From: an uncultured Lachnospiraceae bacterium
GTDB lineage: Bacteria; Bacillota; Clostridia; Lachnospirales; Lachnospiraceae
Length of the DNA: 19,825 nt
Reading direction: 5' to 3'
Assembly (NCBI GenBank): GCA_910585065.1
Contig: CAJUCG010000032.1
Span: forward strand, 1 to 19,825
The notes under the pieces were generated by a model that saw only the letters and a program-made list of their open reading frames with translations, made no database searches and was not told the DNA's origin. Shown one piece after another: positions 1 through 7,447 of this stretch; the stretch's first letter is position 1, and each line of letters begins with the position of its first letter. The position numbers were made by a program, and so were the translations under genes.

Positions 1-19
1 TAAGAAAAGAGGTAGGGAT

Positions 20-2620
20 ATGAAAAGAAAACGATCAAAGTTTATCGCATTCTTCCTGGTATTTTGTATGGCAGTCCCGATGTTTACAGGGCTTGTTGGT
101 ATATTACAGGTTAGGGCAGCATCGGCCTCGCTGAATGCGACGAGCAAAAAGGTCTATCTTGGCACTACATTCCAGCTCACGCTGGAAAATGTGGATATGA
201 AGACGGTAAAGTCTGTTACCTGGAAAATAAACCGATCTTCGATTGCGAAGATTGACAAAAATGGTCTGGTGACACCGGTGGCTGTCGGCACCACCACCGC
301 AAAATGCATTGTAAAATATAATAATAATACTAAAGAAGAACTTGCATGTAAGATTGTTGTGCGCAAGCGTGTCCAGGCGACAGGGGTAAAATTTACCAAT
401 GTCACACTGGATGACGGCAATGCAAAGTCCATGTATGTCGGCGCGACATTTACTGTGAAAAAGACTGTGACTCCGTCGAATACGACGGACAGTATATTTT
501 ACAGTTCGGACGATGAGAGTGTGGCAACGATCTCAACAAAGGGTGTGATCACAGCAAAAAAAGAGGGAGTTACGCTGATTGAGGTGCGCTATGGTCTGAG
601 CAAGACGGATTCTCTTTCAGCAGGCAATAAGGCAGTAGCAAAATTTTATCTCCATGTAATCCCAAAGCCTCTCCCTACTCCGACTCCTACGGCGACTCCC
701 ACTCCAAGCCCTACGCCTACACTTGCACCGATCCTTCCCAGTGTAACCTCGGCGAAGATGGTAGGCAGCCAGGAGCTGCAGATTACGTTTAGCCAGCCGG
801 TGAGAAAGAGCAGTGTGATAAATGATAACAAATTAGTTTCGAATGCCGTGGTTATTGGCAAGGATGAGAAGGCGACGGATTATGGAATATTGACCGCGGC
901 ACTTTCCTCGGATGCAAAAATTCTTACGATTCGGGGCACAGGTTCCTTTAATGGTGTTTATTCCGTTGTAGTATCCGATAAGGTCTTAACTGAGCTTGGA
1001 ATCCCATTTGAAAAATACGCGGATATTATGAGTTTGAAGGACACCACCGGTCCGGTTTATCAGGGAACTACAGTAGGCTATAATGGTCTGGTCAGCAATA
1101 TCAATTTCGATGAGGCACTGGATATCAGCAGTATGACGGTGGAGGGCGTTTCCGGAACGACGGACGCTATTCTAAGCAGCTATTTGCGAGAGACATCGAG
1201 CTATGTATTAAGCGATGACAAGCGCACACTCTCAATTGATTTAACCGGTTATACCATGGAGAAAAATCTGATGGTGACAGTAATGTTTAAAGGAATTAAG
1301 GACAGTGCGGGCAATACGACCAGCAGACAGATTCAAAGCGTTTATGTGCGCACAGATACCTCTGCGAAGCCACTTGCATCCATTGTGAAGGTGGAGCGCG
1401 TTTCGCGCACGGAGATTGAGGCGACATTTAGCACAGAGATCTCTTCAGGGGGGCTTGCACAATTTGGATCGTATACCTCCTACGGTGTGCCAGATATGGA
1501 GAATCCAAAGATTGTGCGCTATGAAATTCCATCTGCCTACCAGTCAATTACGGGGTATCAGGTGGTCAATTTCCAGGCGTGGTACAATTATAATGCGAAC
1601 AGTACAACCACTGCTTCCGATTCCCGGCCGGTGAACTTTACATTGGATACCACCCCTCCACAGTTAGTTGATCAGGTGATGACCAATGCGGTTTTGGATG
1701 GCAGAACGGTCTGCAAGCTTGTTCTTACTTACGACAAGGAGATCCGGATCGCGACGACAACGCAGCAGATCACGGCGCGCATAAGAAGCACGAACGGTGA
1801 TGTTTCCTCTGTTTCGCCAGTCAGCACCACAGCAACAGTAGAAAATACAATGGTTACATATATTTTTGATGATCCTTCCATGCTTGAGAGCGGACAATTT
1901 ACGCTTACACTCCCGGCGGGGATGGTAGCGGATAAATTGGAAAATTATTCCAAAACAATGAATATCACGCTCAACAAGAACGGAACTTCCTCCGTCGACG
2001 AGCTTCCAGCTCCGATTGCGGCGGTGCAGGATGCGAATGACCGCAATAAAGTGATTGTGACTTTCTCCAATAAGATCGATATGGCGACGGCGGAGATGGT
2101 TCAGAATTATTATATTATTTATGGAATGTCTTCGCGCACTAACCCTGTCGCTGCTTCTGTAGTGGAAAATAATGATCGCGGTGCGACGGTGGAACTTGAG
2201 TTTAGTCCAGGTGCGTTTTCGGGTAATTATGATGCAAGCTATGAACTCTTTGTCAGTGGCGTAAAGGGATTTGGCGGCAGTTTCAATGCTATCAGCGGTG
2301 CTAGTCTTGTATTTGTCGCAGTGGAAAATACCCCACCAAGAGTTGCAGCAAACAGTACCATCAGTTACGGCACAATCACAATGACCATGAGCGAGGAGGT
2401 TCAGGGTACGATAAAGGTTCGGGCAGTGGATACCGCGACGGGTGCAACTTATTCTGGCACAGGAATTGCGAGCGGAAAGAATATTTATATTACCCTAGAA
2501 GGGGGGATGCCGACTTCCAGAACAGTGCGTTTTACCATTTTGGAGAATAATATTACGGATATTAGCGGGAATAAGGCAGATTTCAATTTGAACCAGCCAT
2601 ATATCGCCAATGCATATTAG
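20..2620 (+). CDS. Secreted multi-domain Ig-like (Big_2) surface protein
   Basis: An 866-residue protein. It opens with a basic N-terminus and a hydrophobic stretch (about residues 9-30) ending in VRA-ASA, a classic signal peptide and cleavage site near residue 34. Two bacterial Ig-like (Big_2) domains follow at about 35-115 and 118-216, each with the pattern 'S-x-IA-x-I-x-x-x-G-x-V/I-x-x-x-x-x-G'. A Thr/Pro linker (about 217-242) leads to several SbsA/Big_5-like beta domains, seen as repeated 'ITFS-x-x-V' and 'DTT-x-P' phrases, up to the C-terminus. There is no LPxTG motif or C-terminal membrane anchor, so how it stays at the wall is unclear. The ATG follows an AGAGGTAGGG ribosome site. The gene ends just before a strong terminator and looks monocistronic within view. 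The likely role is cell-surface adhesion or structure; the ligand is unknown. Confidence 0.85.
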   Translation: MKRKRSKFIAFFLVFCMAVPMFTGLVGILQVRAASASLNATSKKVYLGTTFQLTLENVDMKTVKSVTWKINRSSIAKIDKNGLVTPVAVGTTTAKCIVKYNNNTKEELACKIVVRKRVQATGVKFTNVTLDDGNAKSMYVGATFTVKKTVTPSNTTDSIFYSSDDESVATISTKGVITAKKEGVTLIEVRYGLSKTDSLSAGNKAVAKFYLHVIPKPLPTPTPTATPTPSPTPTLAPILPSVTSAKMVGSQELQITFSQPVRKSSVINDNKLVSNAVVIGKDEKATDYGILTAALSSDAKILTIRGTGSFNGVYSVVVSDKVLTELGIPFEKYADIMSLKDTTGPVYQGTTVGYNGLVSNINFDEALDISSMTVEGVSGTTDAILSSYLRETSSYVLSDDKRTLSIDLTGYTMEKNLMVTVMFKGIKDSAGNTTSRQIQSVYVRTDTSAKPLASIVKVERVSRTEIEATFSTEISSGGLAQFGSYTSYGVPDMENPKIVRYEIPSAYQSITGYQVVNFQAWYNYNANSTTTASDSRPVNFTLDTTPPQLVDQVMTNAVLDGRTVCKLVLTYDKEIRIATTTQQITARIRSTNGDVSSVSPVSTTATVENTMVTYIFDDPSMLESGQFTLTLPAGMVADKLENYSKTMNITLNKNGTSSVDELPAPIAAVQDANDRNKVIVTFSNKIDMATAEMVQNYYIIYGMSSRTNPVAASVVENNDRGATVELEFSPGAFSGNYDASYELFVSGVKGFGGSFNAISGASLVFVAVENTPPRVAANSTISYGTITMTMSEEVQGTIKVRAVDTATGATYSGTGIASGKNIYITLEGGMPTSRTVRFTILENNITDISGNKADFNLNQPYIANAY

Positions 2621-2628
2621 GATGTGAT

Positions 2629-2675
2629 AAAACAGAGTCCGCCTCCAGTTTATTTAAGGGAGCGGACTCTGTTTT
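2629..2675. terminator. Hairpin terminator after the Ig-like protein gene
   Basis: A perfect 14-bp stem (2629-2642 pairs with 2662-2675) starts with AAAA and ends in TTTT, with a 19-nt loop. The A/T tails on both sides mean it could act in either direction. It sits 9 bases after the stop codon of the upstream gene. Confidence 0.85.
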
Positions 2676-2782
2676 AGTTCCAAAATTAGTTCTGAGGTGG
2701 TAGATTGTTTTCATCTGGAAGTACCAGAATGCAAAATCTACAAAAAATTTACAACGAAGTGGTTGAATTTTCTTTTGAATGC

Positions 2783-2811
2783 TTGAATTCGTGCAATATT
2801 CGGTGTATAAT
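2783..2811 (+). promoter_or_regulatory. Sigma-A type promoter for the vanZ-like operon
   Basis: TTGAAT (2783-2788) and TATAAT (2806-2811) are separated by exactly 17 bases. They lie between the terminator and the GTG of the VanZ-family gene, leaving a leader of about 45 bases. No other promoter is evident before the purE terminator, so the four genes that follow may share this transcript. Confidence 0.75.
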
Positions 2812-2862
2812 GGGGATAATAATAAATGTGACTATTGGATGACCAACTGAAAAGAGGTTTTT

Positions 2863-3342
2863 GTGAAGAGAAGAGTATCCGGCTGGCAGCGTGTGGTAAG
2901 CCAGCTTGTTTTTATCTTATATTTGGGCATACTGTTTTATTTTTTGTTTTTTTCTGAGCGTTATGGGCGGACGGATATTTCCGATGAATACCATTATAAC
3001 CTTGTGCTGTTTCGCGAGATCAAACGGTTTTACCGCTACCGCGAGATTCTTGGCATGAAAAGTGTGATGATTAATCTTGCGGGGAATGTAGTCGCTTTTA
3101 TGCCGTTTGGCTTTTTTTTGCCAATTCTCTGGCAGAAATCCGGAAAGCTTTTGTATGTTACCTTCTGGAGTTTTTCGTTCAGTTTAGTGGTGGAAACCAT
3201 TCAGCTTGTCTACAAGGTGGGGACTTTTGATGTGGACGATCTGTTTTTGAATACGCTGGGCGGGATTTTTGGCTATATGATGATGAGATTGTTGTTTGTA
3301 GGAGTGCGGGTGGGACGGCATGTCTTGGGATATGGAAAGTAA
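2863..3342 (+). CDS. VanZ-family membrane protein
   Basis: A 159-residue integral membrane protein. Hydrophobic segments lie at about residues 13-28, 68-88, 99-117 and 132-147. The VanZ-family core is recognisable: 'N-LAGNVVAFMPFGFFLP' in the middle and 'E-x-x-Q' followed by 'F-DVDDLFLNTLGGIFGY' near the C-terminus. In Enterococcus, VanZ is linked to teicoplanin resistance; most VanZ-like proteins in Clostridia have no proven function, so resistance should not be assumed. The GTG start is preceded by AGAGG at suitable spacing. The gene lies just downstream of a consensus promoter, and its end comes close to or overlaps the next gene, which suggests coupled translation. Confidence 0.85.
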   Translation: MKRRVSGWQRVVSQLVFILYLGILFYFLFFSERYGRTDISDEYHYNLVLFREIKRFYRYREILGMKSVMINLAGNVVAFMPFGFFLPILWQKSGKLLYVTFWSFSFSLVVETIQLVYKVGTFDVDDLFLNTLGGIFGYMMMRLLFVGVRVGRHVLGYGK

Positions 3343-3361
3343 AAATAGGCGGGGACGGGGG

Positions 3362-3685
3362 ATGAATTTGGAGAAAAAAAGCAGATTGAAATTTCAGGGA
3401 AGAAAACATTCCAAAAAGGGGATCGTGGCGATGTTCCTTGCCCTGCTGTCATTTTCAGGGCTGACGGCGGCTTCTCTTATTTCCGCCTCCGCAAAAGGGG
3501 AGGCCGGAATTCTTATTGGGTATCTGGGGCTTGGCTGTCTTTTTGTTGCAATTGTCGGTTTTGTGCTTGGAATTATGAGTCTGCGCGAACCGGATATTTT
3601 GTATTTTCAGCCAGTTTTTGGTGTGGTGGTAAATGCCATTTTGCTTTTGACACTGATCTCGCTTTATCTAACCGGGACAATGTGA
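3362..3685 (+). CDS. Small membrane protein, DUF6142-like
   Basis: A short protein with a basic cytoplasmic start ('KHSKKG') and three hydrophobic segments, arranged like the DUF6142/DUF4190-type small membrane proteins common in Lachnospiraceae. Function is unknown. The start is uncertain. The frame is open from ATG 3320, which would overlap vanZ by 23 bases and give 121 residues. ATG 3332, ATG 3362 and TTG 3368 are alternatives; the G-rich tract at 3350-3361 favours 3362 or 3368. The stop overlaps the first possible start of the next frame (3682), so the two are probably co-transcribed. Confidence 0.7.
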   Translation: MNLEKKSRLKFQGRKHSKKGIVAMFLALLSFSGLTAASLISASAKGEAGILIGYLGLGCLFVAIVGFVLGIMSLREPDILYFQPVFGVVVNAILLLTLISLYLTGTM

Positions 3686-3717
3686 AATGGAAAATTATGG
3701 AAAATGAGGAAAAAGAT

Positions 3718-5778
3718 ATGAGAACTCTGGATATTTTACAGGAAGAAAACGAAGGGATGAGAGAGCGTTATACCTTAGCCAAGGAGCGAATTGCGGCATT
3801 TGCGAATGAGGGGATGCGGCAGCCTTTCAGGGATTATTTTGTTTTGCTTGCCGATTTTATCGCGCTTTTAACTTCTGTAGTGGATGATGTGTTTTCTGGC
3901 GCGCTGTATCAAAAAACTTTGGAGGAATTAAGGGAGGAGAACCGTTTGCTCTACGCAGATCTTATGCCAGAGCATTATGAGCAGTCTTACGGAAATCCAG
4001 CGTTTGCAGTAAAAGTATTGGGGGAGGAGTACGGGCAGATTCTCTCAGTACTCTACGCAGAGATCCACAGTCTGACCGCTTGTGCTTTCGAGGGCCGTTT
4101 ATCAGGGATCACGCCAGTGTTCGAACTTTTTATTGAGATATACAATTGTTTCGAGATGGAAGGGGAGTCCACAGCGGGGGAGATAAAGGAAGCTCTTTAC
4201 TACTATCTGCATGATTACCAGGAGGAGTTTCGCAGGGCACGCGTCCGCGAGAAGCAGGACCCTACCTGGACCTTTGCAAGGGATATTATTATGGAGGCGG
4301 ATCTGACAGATCTACGCTATCTTTATTATTTTGGCGAGTACATATCGGATAATGAATTAAAGCTTGCAAAATTTTTAAATGCCCAGCCGGAGGAAACCTT
4401 GCACAAAATGGCTTCCTCTTACACGGATGGCTATGTGCGCGGATTTGAGGTGATGGGGGCGGACTTCTCATCAAAGAGTATTGTCAATATCCGCTATGTT
4501 TTGGGATTTGAGAAGATGATCCGCGAAGCAATAAAAAACTTTGAGGGGATGGGCAAAAAAGTAACTATTCACCGTGCCGCTGCAAATTTGGCGGCGCGCG
4601 GTTACGGGCGTAAGGATGGATATTTTGCAACAAGCGTAAACCGGCAGTATGAGTATGATCACAGAAATGATATCGCGCTCTGCTATGATAAAAAAATACA
4701 GAAAGCATCGCTGGAAGCGGCAAGGGCAGTTTTTTCATACTATCGCACAGAATATGCAGCATTTGCAGGACCTGCTGTTTTGGAGGTGTTTGGGGAGAGC
4801 GATTTTTCGCCTAAGAATAAAAAAGAATCCGTGCAAAGGGATGCAAAAACAACAAAATCCATGCTTGAGGAAAGCAGAAAGCTTGGTATTCTGGCGATGG
4901 ATTATCTAAAATCGGAGGAGACATCCTATACGATTATCGCCTTTCCGCTGCCGTCGATAGGGGAGAAATTTGAGGAAATTTTTAATGAGACCATCCACTT
5001 AAATACATTAAATAACGATTTCTATAAAAAAATGCAGCAGAGTCTGATTGATGTGTTGGATACGGGGGATTTTGTGCTTGTGCGCGGGGGAAATGGTAAT
5101 CGCACCGAGATGAGAGTCCGTCTGCACCCGTTAATTCATCCGGAGAGGGAAACAAATTTTGAGAATTGTACGGCGGATGTCAATATTCCGGTGGGGGAGG
5201 TCTTTACCTCGCCCGTACTTGAGGGGACAAGCGGAGTGCTGTATGTAAGTCAGGTTTTTCTAAATGGTTTAGAGTACCGTGATCTGGAATTTACCTTTCT
5301 TGATGGGATGGTGGTGGATTATCGATGCACAAATTTTGCAGGTGAGCAGGAAAATCGAGATTATATTTTTGAAAATATTCTGCACGGGCATAAAACGCTA
5401 CCGATCGGAGAATTTGCGATTGGAACAAATCGGATCGCTTATGAAATGGCACGAAAGTATGGGATTCAGGCGAAACTGCCCATTTTGATTGCGGAAAAGA
5501 CAGGTCCGCACTTTGCACTTGGGGATACCTGTTACAAGGGGAGCGAGGATCATGCAGTGTTCAATCCAAACGGAAAGGAAATCATTGCTCGCGACAATGA
5601 GATTTCTCTCTTGAGAAAGACGGATCTGGCAAAAGCTTATATGAATTGCCATACAGACATTACGATTCCGTACAATGAACTGGCGGAAATTTCTGTGATT
5701 AGGGCGGACGGGACAAAGATCCCCGTACTTGAGAATGGGAAGTTTGTGGTTGTAGGGGCAGAGGGATTGAATCAATAA
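3718..5778 (+). CDS. M29-type (aminopeptidase T-like) metallopeptidase with long N-terminal extension
   Basis: About 686 residues. The C-terminal half looks like the M29 aminopeptidase family (aminopeptidase T/AmpS), cytosolic two-metal exopeptidases. The expected metal ligands can be matched in order: Glu in 'GEVFTSP' (near 5197), Glu in 'GEFAIGTN' (near 5410), His in 'GPHFALG' (5509), Tyr shortly after (5533), and His and Asp in 'CHTDI' (5649-5657). Typical M29 enzymes are about 410 residues; here an all-helical-looking N-terminal region of roughly 280 residues has no domain I recognise. The start is chosen at ATG 3718 because GAGG lies 8 bases upstream. GTG 3682 and ATG 3697 are in frame but have weaker sites. 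It precedes purE by 27 bases. The substrate is unknown. Confidence 0.75.
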   Translation: MRTLDILQEENEGMRERYTLAKERIAAFANEGMRQPFRDYFVLLADFIALLTSVVDDVFSGALYQKTLEELREENRLLYADLMPEHYEQSYGNPAFAVKVLGEEYGQILSVLYAEIHSLTACAFEGRLSGITPVFELFIEIYNCFEMEGESTAGEIKEALYYYLHDYQEEFRRARVREKQDPTWTFARDIIMEADLTDLRYLYYFGEYISDNELKLAKFLNAQPEETLHKMASSYTDGYVRGFEVMGADFSSKSIVNIRYVLGFEKMIREAIKNFEGMGKKVTIHRAAANLAARGYGRKDGYFATSVNRQYEYDHRNDIALCYDKKIQKASLEAARAVFSYYRTEYAAFAGPAVLEVFGESDFSPKNKKESVQRDAKTTKSMLEESRKLGILAMDYLKSEETSYTIIAFPLPSIGEKFEEIFNETIHLNTLNNDFYKKMQQSLIDVLDTGDFVLVRGGNGNRTEMRVRLHPLIHPERETNFENCTADVNIPVGEVFTSPVLEGTSGVLYVSQVFLNGLEYRDLEFTFLDGMVVDYRCTNFAGEQENRDYIFENILHGHKTLPIGEFAIGTNRIAYEMARKYGIQAKLPILIAEKTGPHFALGDTCYKGSEDHAVFNPNGKEIIARDNEISLLRKTDLAKAYMNCHTDITIPYNELAEISVIRADGTKIPVLENGKFVVVGAEGLNQ

Positions 5779-5805
5779 ATTAAATATAGAAATGGAGGAT
5801 AAGAT

Positions 5806-6312
5806 ATGGCAAAAGTAGGTATTGTGATGGGGAGCGATTCGGATTTACCGGTGATGAGTAAGGCGGCACAGATTTTGGAAAAATTTGGAATCGACTATGA
5901 GATGACTGTGATCTCTGCGCATCGTATGCCAGATATTTTCTTTGATTATGCAAAGAGCGCGGAGGAAAAGGGATTTAAGGTGATTATTGCTGGTGCGGGC
6001 GGCGCGGCGCATTTGCCGGGAATGGCGGCGGCAATTTTTCCGCTTCCGGTGATTGGCGTGCCGATTCATACAAAGGCACTTGGCGGTGTGGACTCGCTTT
6101 ATTCCATTGTGCAGATGCCGTCCGGAATTCCGGTTGCAACTGTGGCGATTGACGGTGCGGCAAACGCGGGTATTCTTGCGGCAAAGATTCTCGCGACCTC
6201 TGATAAAGAATTATTGGAGAAGTTAAAAGCGTACAAGGAAGAGTTAAAGGATAGCGTTGTGGCAAAAAAAGAAAAATTGGAGCGGGTCGGTTATAGAGAA
6301 TATAATAATTGA
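5806..6312 (+). CDS. purE: 5-(carboxyamino)imidazole ribonucleotide mutase
   Basis: A 168-residue protein of normal PurE length. PurE class I converts N5-carboxyaminoimidazole ribonucleotide to 4-carboxy-AIR in purine synthesis, in the cytosol as an octamer. The signature is clear: 'GIVMGSDSDLPVM' at the N-terminus, 'SAHRMPD' with the active-site His, and 'AGAGGAAHLPGM', which binds the ribonucleotide. The ATG follows GGAGG. The usual partners purK and purC are not next to it: the gene is followed at once by a terminator and then spore-coat genes, and it is preceded by the peptidase gene. No purine riboswitch is visible directly upstream, so it may be read from the promoter at 2783-2811 or from an unseen internal promoter. 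Confidence 0.96.
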   Translation: MAKVGIVMGSDSDLPVMSKAAQILEKFGIDYEMTVISAHRMPDIFFDYAKSAEEKGFKVIIAGAGGAAHLPGMAAAIFPLPVIGVPIHTKALGGVDSLYSIVQMPSGIPVATVAIDGAANAGILAAKILATSDKELLEKLKAYKEELKDSVVAKKEKLERVGYREYNN

Positions 6313-6355
6313 TAGAGAATCTTGCTTTATAGTAAGAATGTCTTTCCTGTGCAAT

Positions 6356-6393
6356 AAAAAAGACTGCGTGCGAAAATGCACGCAGTCTTTTTT
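6356..6393. terminator. Hairpin terminator after purE
   Basis: A 16-bp stem (6356-6371 with 6378-6393) with a 6-nt loop, beginning with six A and ending with six T. It can terminate in both directions and separates the purE transcript from the cotJ operon. Confidence 0.9.
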
Positions 6394-6521
6394 GTAACCC
6401 TTTTTCGAGAGATTCATATTATGATAGTGAACCAAGGAAAAGCGTCAGGAGGCGCTTTGTGTGGTGCGTATCCGGCGATTTTTTGCAAGAACATACCACG
6501 CAGAAAAGAGGGAGATTGATG

Positions 6522-7067
6522 ATGTATCGGAATAATTTCAGACCGCCTCAGATGGGGCAGTCACGGTCAAATATGAGTTTTGGAAATCGGGGTTGTGGTA
6601 TGCAAAGGTCATATCCGCGGCCGGGAAATAATTGCTGCGAACCGCCACGGTGCTGCACCCCACCGGATAATGACTGCTGCGAGCCGCCACAGTGCTGCAC
6701 TCCACCGGATAATGACTGCTGCGAACCGCCACAGTGCTGTACTCCGCCAAATAATGACTGCTGCGAGCCGCCACAGTGCTGTACTCCGTCAGATAATGAC
6801 TGCTGTGAGCCGCCACAGTGCTGTACTCCGCCGGATAACGACTGCTGTGAGCCACAGCCACCGGACAATGACTGCTGCTGTGAAAATAGCAAGCCAGATC
6901 CGGATTGTTTTCCTTCAAAGAGAGATCCGATTGCGGGGATGGCACTTGCGATGGGGTATGTGCCATGGCAGGATTACAAGAATATTTGCCCTGAGGAAGA
7001 GGCGTGGTGCAAGGGCACAATCTTTGCCCAGTTAGACCTTGATTTTATGGCAAGGAGGTGCAACTGA
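6522..7067 (+). CDS. cotJA: CotJA-type spore-coat protein with Cys/Pro-rich repeat arm
   Basis: About 181 residues in two parts. The last ~45 residues match CotJA, a small spore-coat-associated protein ('DPIAGMALAMGYVPWQ', then 'CPEEEAW-KGTIF-QLDLDFM'). In front is a long arm with five full copies of a 14-residue unit of the type 'NDCCEPPQCCTPPD', plus degenerate copies, giving many Cys-Cys pairs. CotJA is normally only about 80 residues, so this is an extended form. The start is ATG 6522 (6519 is also possible), behind GAGGGAG. The stop overlaps the ribosome-site region of the next gene, as in a cotJA-B-C operon. Such operons are expected to be expressed in the mother cell under sigma-E; I could not assign a convincing sigma-E promoter. 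The arm may crosslink through disulfides or bind metal (inference). Confidence 0.85.
   Translation: MYRNNFRPPQMGQSRSNMSFGNRGCGMQRSYPRPGNNCCEPPRCCTPPDNDCCEPPQCCTPPDNDCCEPPQCCTPPNNDCCEPPQCCTPSDNDCCEPPQCCTPPDNDCCEPQPPDNDCCCENSKPDPDCFPSKRDPIAGMALAMGYVPWQDYKNICPEEEAWCKGTIFAQLDLDFMARRCN
6627..6836 (+). repeat. Five tandem 42-bp repeats in the cotJA-type gene
   Basis: Five consecutive 42-bp units (starting 6627, 6669, 6711, 6753 and 6795) encode near-identical 14-residue Cys/Pro units. A shortened sixth unit runs to about 6866. The differences are mostly third-base changes plus Arg/Gln, Asn/Asp and Ser/Pro swaps, so the repeats are under coding constraint rather than freshly duplicated. Confidence 0.9.
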
Positions 7068-7068
7068 T

Positions 7069-7329
7069 ATGGGAGAGATGAGCAGGAGAGAATTGCTCAA
7101 CCACATCGGAAAAATCAGTTTTTCCATGGATGATTTGAGAATCTTTTTGGATACCCACCCGGATTGCTGCGAGGCATTAGTGCGTTTTAACGAGCTGGCG
7201 AAAAAGCGCGATGAGCATATCCACAAATTTGAAAAGCTCTACGGGCCAATGAATTTTTATAATAATAATGTTTGCTGTGAACACTGGAGATGGGTGGATG
7301 CTCCGTGGCCGTGGGAAGGAGAGTGTTAA
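7069..7329 (+). CDS. cotJB: Spore-coat protein CotJB
   Basis: 86 residues, the usual size of CotJB. Family features are visible: 'FSMDDLRIFLDTHPDCCEAL', 'Y' and 'GP' in the second half, and a Trp-rich end ('W-W-APWPWEGEC'). The ATG at 7069 lies 7 bases after AAGGAGGTG, immediately behind the cotJA stop. CotJB is made in the mother cell and joins the inner coat together with CotJA and CotJC. Its Cys count (three in the C-terminal half) fits the Cys-rich partner upstream. cotJC begins 4 bases after the stop codon, so the three genes form one operon that is now broken in its last member. Confidence 0.93.
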   Translation: MGEMSRRELLNHIGKISFSMDDLRIFLDTHPDCCEALVRFNELAKKRDEHIHKFEKLYGPMNFYNNNVCCEHWRWVDAPWPWEGEC

Positions 7330-7333
7330 TTTC

Positions 7334-7447
7334 ATGTGGAGTTATGAGAGAAGATTACAGTATCCGGTAAATATTAAACAAACGAATCCGAAGCTGGCAA
7401 TGGTGATTATTAGTCAGTTCGGTGGACTAAACTGCATTTCCCCCTAG
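7334..7447 (+). pseudogene. cotJC: 5' fragment of cotJC, interrupted by the prophage
   Basis: The frame begins with the CotJC-typical 'MWSYERRLQYPV', continues through 'NPKLAMVIISQFGG' (31 codons), and then leaves the family sequence: six unrelated codons and a TAG at 7445-7447. CotJC is a manganese-catalase-like coat protein of about 190 residues, in which 'GGP-GEL' normally follows this point. The rest is expected at the far end of the element, outside the window. The spacing behind cotJB and the GGAAGGAG ribosome site are intact, so only the coding sequence is split. It may be a permanent loss or a gene restored by excision during sporulation. Confidence 0.88.
7410..7430. other. Putative attL site (cotJC/prophage junction)
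   Basis: The cotJC homology ends at 7426. A 6-bp inverted repeat (TTAGTC 7410-7415, GACTAA 7425-7430) is centred on the TTCGG at about 7420. Serine integrase sites typically carry imperfect inverted half-sites around a 2-bp crossover. The crossover should therefore lie between about 7416 and 7426. The left half would come from attB in cotJC and the right half from phage attP. The exact dinucleotide cannot be fixed without attR. Confidence 0.6.

Noticed and set aside
5398..5775. A 125-residue minus-strand frame
   Set aside because: It is antisense to the metal-ligand part of the M29-type peptidase and has no ribosome site or known motif.
6415..6500. Candidate sigma-E promoters for the cotJ operon (CATATTAT near 6417, CATACCAC near 6492)
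   Set aside because: The -10-like boxes lack a matching -35 at the right spacing, so no site was assigned, although mother-cell expression is expected.
6627..6866. Possible CRISPR-like repeat array
   Set aside because: The repeats are directly adjacent without spacers and are in frame within a coding sequence. The same holds for the repeats at 12376-12543.
6538..7020. Long minus-strand open frames opposite the cotJA-type gene (160 and 114 residues)
   Set aside because: They arise because the 42-bp repeat lacks stops in all these frames. They have no plausible domains, and the plus frame carries the CotJA signature.
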